Shown here in pieces: positions 58,151 through 64,000 of a stretch of 64,000 nt of DNA. The notes below the pieces were generated by a model that was not told the DNA's origin, searched no databases, and saw only the letters and a list, made by a program, of their open reading frames with translations. The stretch's first letter is position 1; each line of letters starts with the position of its first letter. Origin of the DNA: Herbiconiux aconitum (GTDB taxonomy: Bacteria > Actinomycetota > Actinomycetes > Actinomycetales > Microbacteriaceae); contig NZ_JANLCM010000001.1 of NCBI RefSeq assembly GCF_024979235.1, positions 2,336,208-2,400,207 on the forward strand, read 5' to 3'. The position numbers were made by a program, and so were the translations under genes.

Positions 58151-59442
58151 CCCACCCCACCACCCCCGCCGCGGCATCCTCTGCCGAGCGCGCCGCCGAA
58201 CCCGGCACCGCCGCCGCCCCTACCACCGCCGAGCTCGACCGGCTCGACCCGCTGGCGGGCTACCGCGAGCGGTTCCTCCCGAGCGACGGGCTCGTCGCCT
58301 ACCTCGACGGCAACTCCCTCGGCCGCCCGCTGCGCGTCACCGCCGACCACCTCGGCGCCTTCGTCGCTCGCGACTGGGGCGGCCGCCTCATCCGTGCCTG
58401 GGACGAGCAGTGGATGGAGCTGCCCTTCTCGCTGGGCGACCGCATCGCCGCCGCCACCCTCGGAGCCGCGCCCGGCCAGACCGTCGTCGCCGACTCCACC
58501 ACGGTGCTGCTCTACAAGCTCATGCGCGCCGCCGTCGACGCCCGCCCCGGCCGCCACGAGCTCGTGCTCGACGACGACAACTTCCCCACCGACCGCTTCG
58601 TGGCCGAGGGCATCGCGCGCGAACGGGGCCTGCGCATCCGCTGGATCTCCGTCGACCCCGCTCGCGGCGTCGAACTCGACCAGGTGCGCGCTGCCGTCGG
58701 CCCCGATACGGCCCTCGTGGTGCTGAGTCACGTGTCTTACCGCTCGGGCTTCCTCGCCGACATGGAGGGCATCACCCGGGTCGCCCACGACGCCGGCGCG
58801 CTGGTGCTCTGGGACCTCTGCCACTCCGTCGGCTCCGTGCCCACGCGACTCGACGAGTGGAACGTGGATCTCGCCGTCGGCTGCACCTACAAGTACCTCA
58901 ACGGGGGTCCGGGCTCGCCCGCCTTCGGCTACGTCGCGCGCAGGCTGCAGGCCGACCTCGAACAGCCCGTGCAGGGCTGGATGGGCGCCGCCGATGTCTT
59001 CGCCATGGGTGACGGTTTCGTGCCGGGCGAGGGGATGCGCCGCTTCCTCAGCGGAACCCCTCCGGTGATCGGGATGCTCGCCATGCAGGACATGCTCGAC
59101 CTCATCGAGGAGGCGGGCATCGACGCCATCCGCGCGAAGTCGATCGCGCTCACCGAACACGCGCTGCGGCTCGTCGAGAAACAGCTCGTGCCGCTCGGCG
59201 TCACGATCGCGACCCCCAAGGCCGCCGAGGAGCGGGGGAGTCACGTCACCATCCGGCATCCGGAGTTCCGCGAGGTGACGGCGCGATTGTGGGAGCAGGG
59301 GGTGATTCCCGACTTCCGGGCGCCGGACGGACTCCGCATCGGTCTCTCGCCGCTCAGCACGAGTTTCGCCGAGCTGCAGCGTGGAATCGACGCGATCGAG
59401 ACGGCCCTCACGGGCGGCGCGACGGCCGCCGGGTCCTCATGA
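58147..59442 (+). CDS. kynU: Kynureninase
   Basis: A 431-residue PLP enzyme that cleaves kynurenine to anthranilate and alanine. YLDGNSLGRPL near residue 53, the PLP-binding DLCHSVGSVPTRLDEWNVDLAVGCTYKYLNGGPGSPAF with Lys249, and the C-terminal GLRIGLSPLSTSF motif are characteristic. An Ala/Glu/Thr-rich extension of about 25 residues precedes the fold. ATGA overlaps link it to the amidohydrolase before and the PaaX-like regulator after. Confidence 0.96.
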   Translation: MTHPTTPAAASSAERAAEPGTAAAPTTAELDRLDPLAGYRERFLPSDGLVAYLDGNSLGRPLRVTADHLGAFVARDWGGRLIRAWDEQWMELPFSLGDRIAAATLGAAPGQTVVADSTTVLLYKLMRAAVDARPGRHELVLDDDNFPTDRFVAEGIARERGLRIRWISVDPARGVELDQVRAAVGPDTALVVLSHVSYRSGFLADMEGITRVAHDAGALVLWDLCHSVGSVPTRLDEWNVDLAVGCTYKYLNGGPGSPAFGYVARRLQADLEQPVQGWMGAADVFAMGDGFVPGEGMRRFLSGTPPVIGMLAMQDMLDLIEEAGIDAIRAKSIALTEHALRLVEKQLVPLGVTIATPKAAEERGSHVTIRHPEFREVTARLWEQGVIPDFRAPDGLRIGLSPLSTSFAELQRGIDAIETALTGGATAAGSS

Positions 59443-60350
59443 CGGTCGCCGTACTCGACGACCTCGAGTCGCGCCCGGGAAGCACGGCGTCATTGCTCCG
59501 CACCGTCATCGGCCTCTACCTGCGTCGGCTCGGCGGCTGGCTTTCGAGCGCCGACCTCGTGGCGTTGCTGGAGCACCTCGACGTGCCGGCCGGCCGCACC
59601 CGCACCACGGTGGCCCGCCTCAAGCAGAAGGGCCTGCTGCTCACGGAGGCGCGCGACGGGCGCAGCGGCTACGCGGTGAATCCCGAGGCGGTCGGGATGC
59701 TCGCGAAAGGCGACCGCCGCATCTTCGCCGCCCGCAGCATGCAGCCGGGCGATCCCTGGTGCCTCATCTCCTTCTCGCTGCCCGAGGAGCAGCGGCAGCT
59801 CCGCCATCAGCTCCGGAAGAGACTGCAGGGGATCGGCTGCGGCACGGTTTCGGCGGCGCTATGGATCTGCCCCGACTTCCTCGCCGACGAGGTGGAGGAC
59901 ATCTTCGGAGAGCTGGGCATCCGGGCATCCGCGACCCTGTTCCGCACCGACCGGCCCCGAGTGGCGGGGGAGCTGCGCGACGCCGTCGCGGAGTGGTGGG
60001 ATCTCGGCGCGATCGAACGACTGCACCTCGAAGCGATCGCCGGCCTGAGCGCCCTGCTCGAGCCGACGGACGAGACCGTCGACTCGAGCGGGAGCACCGA
60101 GGCGAGCGGCGCCGAGGCATTCGCCCGCTACATCCGCGGCGTCGACGTGTGGCGTCCGCTGCCCTATCTCGACCCCGGTCTGCCCGCAGATCTGCTACCC
60201 GCGGACTGGCCCGGCGCCCGCAGCACGGCGCTCTTCGCCGAACTCACGGCCCGCTATGCCGAGGCCAGCGCCGTCTTCGTCGCCGAGTCGGCCCGTGCCG
60301 ACACGACTCAGCCGTCGAAACGCGCCCGGCTCGCCTCGATCTCGGCCTGA
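59439..60350 (+). CDS. PaaX family transcriptional regulator
   Basis: A 303-residue regulator. The winged helix (RTVIGLYLRRLGGWLSSADLVALLEHLDVPAGRTRTTVARLKQKGLL, residues about 22-70) and the PaaX C-terminal domain (PWCLISFSLPEEQRQLRHQLRKRLQGIGCGTVSAALWICP) are clear. PaaX regulates phenylacetate degradation; here the ATGA coupling to kynU suggests control of tryptophan/kynurenine catabolism. The 3-prime end overlaps the convergent HxlR gene by 43 bp. Confidence 0.92.
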   Translation: MTVAVLDDLESRPGSTASLLRTVIGLYLRRLGGWLSSADLVALLEHLDVPAGRTRTTVARLKQKGLLLTEARDGRSGYAVNPEAVGMLAKGDRRIFAARSMQPGDPWCLISFSLPEEQRQLRHQLRKRLQGIGCGTVSAALWICPDFLADEVEDIFGELGIRASATLFRTDRPRVAGELRDAVAEWWDLGAIERLHLEAIAGLSALLEPTDETVDSSGSTEASGAEAFARYIRGVDVWRPLPYLDPGLPADLLPADWPGARSTALFAELTARYAEASAVFVAESARADTTQPSKRARLASISA

Positions 60351-60697
60351 TGCGCGTGGGTCCACCGGATGAAGGCCATCACCGGTTCGATCACCGTCTC
60401 GCCGAGCGGGGTGAGGGAGTACTCGACGCGCGGAGGTGATTCCGCGTAGCTCTGCCGGTTCACCAGACCGTCGCGTTCGAGCGATCGGAGCGTGCGGGTG
60501 AGCATCCGGTGCGAGATGCCGTCGACCGCCGCCATCAGGTGCGTGAACCGCCGCGCACCATCTCCCAGCTCACTGATGACCCGCATCGACCACTTGTCGC
60601 CGGTCATCGTGAAGATATCGCGCACGAGCTCTCGGCTCTCCGGCTCTTCACAGACTCGACTCATGTCAGAAAAGTCGCTCACGGGCTCCGCCGTCAT
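60308..60697 (-). CDS. HxlR family transcriptional regulator
   Basis: A 129-residue winged-helix regulator. DIFTMTGDKWSMRVISELGDGARRFTHLMAAVDGISHRMLTRTLRSLERDGLV is the HxlR domain; Cys16 or so in SRVCEEPESRELV is a possible redox or ligand sensor. It is divergent from the FMN reductase gene, a common HxlR target. AGAGGA precedes the ATG at 60697; ATG 60664 is an alternative. Confidence 0.9.
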   Translation of the reverse strand: MTAEPVSDFSDMSRVCEEPESRELVRDIFTMTGDKWSMRVISELGDGARRFTHLMAAVDGISHRMLTRTLRSLERDGLVNRQSYAESPPRVEYSLTPLGETVIEPVMAFIRWTHAHQAEIEASRARFDG

Positions 60698-60834
60698 GCC
60701 GGATTACGTCCTCTCGTGTTCCTGACGCATTCCAAAGTGCGTGGCCGGATGCGGGACTAAATCCGCGGCCGCACGGTTGCGCATTACTGACAACGCGTAT
60801 GACGCACGAATCGTTCCTGAAGGAGACAGACCAT

Positions 60835-61434
60835 ATGACCAAGATCGGGATCATCCTCGGCAGCACCCGTCCGGGCCGCAACGGCGAAGCCGTCGCGAAA
60901 TGGGTGACGGAGATCGCCTCCCGCCGTGACGACGCCGAGTTCGAGCTCGTCGACCTGGCCGACTACCCGCTGCCCCACCTCGACGAGCCGGTGTCGGCGG
61001 CGTACGGCGCCTACCAGAACGAGCACACCAAGGACTGGTCGGCCAAGATCGCCGAGTTCGACGGCTTCGTGTTCGTCACCCCGGAGTACAACCACTCCAC
61101 CTCGGGTGTGCTGAAGAACGCGCTCGACTACCTCTACAGCGAGTGGAACAACAAGGCGGCGGCGTTCGTCAGCTACGGCGGCGTCGGCGGGGCCCGCGCC
61201 GTCGAGCACCTGCGTCTCGTGGCCTCGGAGCTGCAGCTCGCCACGGTGCGCGCGCAGGTCGCCATCTCACTGATCACGGAGTTCGAGAACTTCTCCGTCT
61301 TCACCCCCGGCGACTACCTCGAGCCGCAGGTCGGGGTCATGCTCGACCAGCTGGTGGCGTGGTCGAAGGCTCTGGCGCCGTTGCGCGAACGAGCGGTCGG
61401 CACCGACGAGCTCGACGAGCCCGTCGCGGCCTGA
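60835..61434 (+). CDS. NADPH-dependent FMN reductase-like flavoprotein
   Basis: A 199-residue flavodoxin-like reductase. IGIILGSTRPGRNGEAVAKWV is the FMN phosphate loop, FVTPEYNHSTSGVLKNALDYLYSEW near residues 75-99 is the flavin-binding signature, and FVSYGGVGGARAVEHLR follows. Such proteins reduce quinones or azo compounds, or supply flavin to LLM monooxygenases. AAGGAGA supports the ATG at 60835. Divergent from the HxlR regulator. Confidence 0.92.
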   Translation: MTKIGIILGSTRPGRNGEAVAKWVTEIASRRDDAEFELVDLADYPLPHLDEPVSAAYGAYQNEHTKDWSAKIAEFDGFVFVTPEYNHSTSGVLKNALDYLYSEWNNKAAAFVSYGGVGGARAVEHLRLVASELQLATVRAQVAISLITEFENFSVFTPGDYLEPQVGVMLDQLVAWSKALAPLRERAVGTDELDEPVAA

Positions 61435-61492
61435 TCGAGCGTCACCCGGAGGCCGGGCCGGTGGGTCGAGATCGGCTCGCTGGTCCGGCCTC

Positions 61493-61801
61493 CTAGGCCG
61501 GGTCGGGAGGTTCTGGAATCACGCGGAGTCCGGCGGGGGAGTTCGACAGGCGAACGAGTTCTTCGATCCACGCCCGGTTGAGCCGGGGTTCCCGGCCCCC
61601 GACGAAGTCGAACTGGAGCGGGATGGCGGGGTGGATCCAGATCGAACTGTGCCCGCTGCCCGTCGCGACGGTGTACTCCCACGAGAACGAGAAGCTCTCC
61701 CCGCGGCGCACCTTCGACAGGATCACCGCTTTGAGGTGCGCGAGCACCCGATCGTCGAAGTCGACGGAGATCGACGGTGTTCCGTAGATGAATTTGCCCA
61801 T
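61493..61801 (-). CDS. DUF7882-like protein, module member b (locus 2)
   Basis: A 102-residue paralogue of the protein at 42749-43078: MGKFIYGTPSISVDFDDRVLAHLK, SIWIHPAIPLQFDF, NRAWIEELVRLSNSPAGLRVIPEPPDP. The two share the FDD-x-x-LAHL, SxSxxxIWIHPxIP and NRAW blocks. Function unknown. It follows member a by 3 bp on the same strand. Confidence 0.8.
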   Translation of the reverse strand: MGKFIYGTPSISVDFDDRVLAHLKAVILSKVRRGESFSFSWEYTVATGSGHSSIWIHPAIPLQFDFVGGREPRLNRAWIEELVRLSNSPAGLRVIPEPPDPA

Positions 61802-61804
61802 GAG

Positions 61805-62161
61805 CTACTGCCCCAACCCCTCGTCGATCTCGTCCATCAGGCGATTGAAGTCCTCTGCCTCCCGCGAGGCGTCCCCATTCTGCTCGACCGTGCCGCTGAT
61901 GCCGATCTGGGGCATCTCGGGAACCGGAAAGCGTCTCGCCTCTTCCTCCTCGGTGATGCCACCCACGTCGGCCACGTCGAACTGGCTTGCCTGGCTGAGC
62001 AGGAGGGTGTGCACCGACGTCTCGCCGTTCTCCTCGAGCACCGTGATGTCGACCGTGACGCTGTTCTCCGCGTCGGCCACCGTCGTGGTGTAGTCGAGCA
62101 GAGCGGCCGTGATGGCGTTGCCCGTCACGATCGAACCGCCGCTGTACGTTATCCGTTTCAT
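61805..62161 (-). CDS. Small protein of the three-gene module, member a (locus 2)
   Basis: A 118-residue paralogue of the protein at 43143-43478: MKRITYSGGSIVTGNAITAALLDYTTTVA, TVDITVLEENGETSVHTLLLSQASQF, then an acidic tail with repeated Glu. First gene of the locus-2 pair. Function unknown. Confidence 0.7.
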   Translation of the reverse strand: MKRITYSGGSIVTGNAITAALLDYTTTVADAENSVTVDITVLEENGETSVHTLLLSQASQFDVADVGGITEEEEARRFPVPEMPQIGISGTVEQNGDASREAEDFNRLMDEIDEGLGQ

Positions 62162-62278
62162 AGTCCGACCCTAGCCCCGCAGGTCGACGCCGACATCGTT
62201 CGCGGCGACGGGTGGCGGGCGCGGTGCCCTTCTCGCGCACCGGCAACCGTGGTTATCTGGAGAGGCGGAGGAGAGCCC

Positions 62279-62557
62279 ATGCAGCGCATAACGATCACCG
62301 TGAGTGACACGCCCCATCCGCTCGCCCAGGATCAGAACATCGATCGCATCGAGGCTGCGGCCCTCGAGGCCGTCCGCGGAGGCGGAGACATCGTGAAGGT
62401 CACGCTCTACGGCAATCGCGAACTGGCGATCCTCGTGTCGCCCGGCGTTCCCATCACCTTCGAGGTGGCGGAGGTGCCCGAGGAATCCCGAGACGACGGC
62501 GATCTGGACAACCCTTTCGAGCCCGACTCCGCCTTCCTCAACGATTACTTGAGTTAG
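62279..62557 (+). CDS. Small protein of the three-gene module, member c (locus 2)
   Basis: A 92-residue protein, MQRITITVSDTPHPLAQDQNIDRIE, then a helix AALEAVRGGG, strands VKVTLYGNRELAILVSPGVPITFEV, and an acidic tail ending DYLS. The GG...V.LYG....ILVSPGVPI pattern matches the 83-residue protein at 42501-42752. Here it is divergent from members a and b. AGGAGAG precedes the ATG at 62279. Its end overlaps the MpaB-like gene by 20 bp, convergent. Confidence 0.65.
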   Translation: MQRITITVSDTPHPLAQDQNIDRIEAAALEAVRGGGDIVKVTLYGNRELAILVSPGVPITFEVAEVPEESRDDGDLDNPFEPDSAFLNDYLS

Positions 62558-63551
62558 TGGCCCGGCCTTCGGTTTCGAGTCGGCGCACCCGCACCATCGC
62601 CGCGTCTTCGGACGACGAAGAACTACCCATGAACCAGCGCACGATGGCGAGCACCCGGCCCGTGGCCCAGATCACCGGCAGGGGAGAGCGGCGGAGGCCG
62701 AGCATCCGCCGGTAGCGAGGTGGCAGCGAGGCGACCGCTCCGGCGAACATCACCCGGTAGGCGGGCATCATGCCCTTCGCGAGCGGCGGGTGCCGGATGA
62801 AGCGCACCGCCTCGGCAACGCGTTCGTCGCTCTTCAGCACGCCCGCGTCGGCAAAGGCGTCGAGTTGGTGACGCAGCTCCGCGGCGCTGTGCGGCGCATC
62901 CGGAACCCCGATCAGCTCCGCGGCCACCGCCCACTCGTCGACGTAGCGGTCGGGCCCGCCGGGGATGGGGCTGTCCCAGAGCGTGTGGCTCGCGAGGAAC
63001 GCATCGGTGAAGACGAGGTGCACCCAGGAGAGCAGTTCGGGGTCGCCGGCCGAATAGGGGCGAGGATCTCCGGATGCGTCGAGGTACTCCCCGCGCACCC
63101 GGTCGTGGAACCGCGCGACCCGGGCCGATTCGCGGCGCGCGAGTTCGGAGTCGCCGAAGGTGACGGTGACGAGCCAGCGGATGGTGCCGGTCAGGCGGCC
63201 GAGCGGGTCTTCCCGGTAGCGCGACCAGTCGTGCACCCCCGCCATCGCGCCCGGGTGCAGGGTCTGCATGAGGAGGGCGCGGATGCCCGCCACCATCGTG
63301 GCCATGCCGCCGTGCACCGCCCAGGAGGCCGACCCTGGTCCGAAGAAGCCCACGTCGTCGCCCTCAGCCATCTCGCCCACCCACTCGGGGCGGCCGTCGT
63401 CGCGGCCGGAGAGCGTGGAGAGCAGGTGGGAGCGCCAGCGCGCGGCGACTGTGCCGCTCTGCGCGGTGCGGGTGTGCATGGCGCGGGTGTGCGCCTTCCG
63501 GGTCTGCGCGGGGCGGGGCTGCGCGGTGCGGGTGTGCGCGGTGCGGGGCAT
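62538..63551 (-). CDS. Oxygenase MpaB family protein (DUF2236)
   Basis: A 337-residue protein with the MpaB/DUF2236 blocks: GGMATMVAGIRALLMQTLHPGAMAGVHDWSRYREDPLGRL (about residues 60-99), RFHDRVRGEY near 140, LLSWVHLVFTDAFLAS near 175 and the C-terminal LPVIWATGRVLAIVRW. MpaB is a b-type heme oxygenase in mycophenolate synthesis; bacterial members act on latex or are unassigned. The N-terminal 30 residues are RTAQ-type tandem repeats encoded by 15-bp repeats. ATG 63551 is the best of several N-terminal options. Confidence 0.8.
   Translation of the reverse strand: MPRTAHTRTAQPRPAQTRKAHTRAMHTRTAQSGTVAARWRSHLLSTLSGRDDGRPEWVGEMAEGDDVGFFGPGSASWAVHGGMATMVAGIRALLMQTLHPGAMAGVHDWSRYREDPLGRLTGTIRWLVTVTFGDSELARRESARVARFHDRVRGEYLDASGDPRPYSAGDPELLSWVHLVFTDAFLASHTLWDSPIPGGPDRYVDEWAVAAELIGVPDAPHSAAELRHQLDAFADAGVLKSDERVAEAVRFIRHPPLAKGMMPAYRVMFAGAVASLPPRYRRMLGLRRSPLPVIWATGRVLAIVRWFMGSSSSSEDAAMVRVRRLETEGRATNSSNR
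63471..63551 (-). repeat. 15-bp repeat region at the MpaB-like 5-prime end
   Basis: Repeated GCGCGGTGCGGGTGT-like units on the plus strand encode, on the minus strand, alternating Arg-Thr-Ala-Gln/His residues (RTAHTRTAQPRPAQTRKAHT). Copy number may vary between strains. Confidence 0.6.
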
Positions 63552-63892
63552 GCGGGTGACCCTACCTCCGACGCCTGGATGCGCACCCTCCGCGGCGTCG
63601 ATTCGTCCCGGTCGCCTCGTTCGGGAGTGGCGGACCCTCCTTTCGGGAGTGCCGGACCCTCCCTTCGGGAGTGCCGGACCCTCGTTTCGGGAGTGCCGCA
63701 CCCTCGATTCGGGAGGAGAAGCGACGAACGAACGCTCCCACAAGCCGTCGTGTGCGTCAGCTCCTCCCGAATCGGAGGATGCGCTCACCGCCCGATGAGA
63801 CGACACGATTCGCGGGTGCTCGGCGAGGGCGGTTGTCGGGTGCGCTGGTTCAGACCAGAGTGGAAGGGCCTTGACCGTGAGGGGAAACACGC
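63552..63892. other. Gene-free repeat-bearing intergenic region
   Basis: A 341-bp stretch between the MpaB-like gene and the next gene. It holds the 22-bp tandem array and an inverted repeat GATTCGGGAGGAG (63706-63718) with CTCCTCCCGAATC (63761-63773). No coding sequence is supportable. Confidence 0.7.
63620..63715 (+). repeat. 22-bp tandem repeat, about four and a half copies
   Basis: TTCGGGAG recurs at 63620, 63642, 63664, 63686 and 63708, exactly 22 bp apart, with unit TTCGGGAGTGCCGGACCCTC. The last unit continues into an inverted repeat at 63706-63773. No spacers between units. Confidence 0.9.
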
Positions 63893-64000
63893 ATGTCAGA
63901 CCATTCCGCGCCGGCACCTGCCGCCGGCCCGCCCGCTGTGCCCGCGTCGGCCGCCGCTGTGCCCGCCCCGGCCGCCGTGCCCGCCCCGGCCGCCGCCGGG
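63893..64000 (+). CDS. Partial gene, Ala/Pro-rich N-terminus (truncated by the window)
   Basis: The first 36 codons of a gene that runs off the end. It starts MSDHSAPAPAAGPPAVPAS and continues with Ala/Pro/Val repeats. GAGGGG precedes the ATG at good spacing. Such tails often precede membrane or secreted domains in actinobacteria, but the family cannot be told from this fragment. Confidence 0.6.
   Translation, partial: MSDHSAPAPAAGPPAVPASAAAVPAPAAVPAPAAAG

Noticed and set aside
57826..59259. Long reading frame opposite kynU and the amidohydrolase.
   Set aside because: Kynureninase motifs are on the plus strand and the opposite frame lacks any.

Overview
The window reads as chromosome from a high-GC Gram-positive actinobacterium, most likely a member of the Microbacteriaceae. 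The supporting signs are the strongly GC-biased third codon positions, frequent GTG starts, GTGA/ATGA stop-start overlaps, the order tig - clpP1 - clpP2 - clpX - valS, a GTP-type PEP carboxykinase divergent from a RamB-like regulator, and several small families I associate with Microbacteriaceae. All calls come from reading the sequence and its translations; no database search was run.

Layout. 0-8.4 kb: a DUF4184 membrane protein, rpiB, an Fpg/Nei glycosylase, a PaiB-like flavoprotein, a YtcJ-like amidohydrolase, a Dps protein, two membrane proteins and an epoxide hydrolase. 8.4-20.2 kb: tRNA-Gly and tRNA-Pro, then the protein quality-control block tig, a CPBP-like membrane protein, clpP1P2, a truncated ATPase, clpX, a BenE-like transporter, an aldo/keto reductase, a GNAT enzyme and valS. 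20.2-22.6 kb: one accessory gene for a GHKL/Hsp90-type ATPase with C-terminal winged-helix-like repeats. 22.7-29.5 kb: pckG and the RamB-like regulator, a repeat-rich gene-free stretch (26.1-26.7 kb), an App1-type phosphatase, TetR, a histidine phosphatase and MmcQ. 29.5-34.0 kb: a LacI-controlled sugar/polyol operon (dehydrogenase, DUF993 protein, isomerase) with two LacI-type palindromes. 34-45.4 kb: a stress and envelope region with a fatty acid desaturase, GAF-ANTAR protein, AI-2E transporter, DUF6325 protein, SHOCT protein, GerW-like protein, orphan cytochrome b, PNPOx-like protein, three small Microbacteriaceae-type genes and a DUF3618/holin-like operon. 45.5-55.5 kb: histidine phosphatase, NAD(P)HX dehydratase, FAD oxidoreductase, hydrolase, thioredoxin-like protein behind an 18-codon leader ORF, LLM monooxygenase, and an NmrA/AraC divergent pair. 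55.9-60.4 kb: a kynurenine operon kynA - amidohydrolase - kynU - PaaX-type regulator. 60.3-64 kb: an HxlR/FMN reductase pair, a second copy of the three-small-gene module, an MpaB-like oxygenase and a partial Pro/Ala-rich gene.

The most interesting points are: the Hsp90-like/wHTH protein wedged between housekeeping genes; a metal-dependent amidohydrolase in the slot normally held by kynurenine formamidase; the same three-small-protein module at two loci; a dispersed element with covarying hairpins in four copies; and 58-66 bp palindromic elements, two of which appear to have inserted in frame inside amidohydrolase genes.
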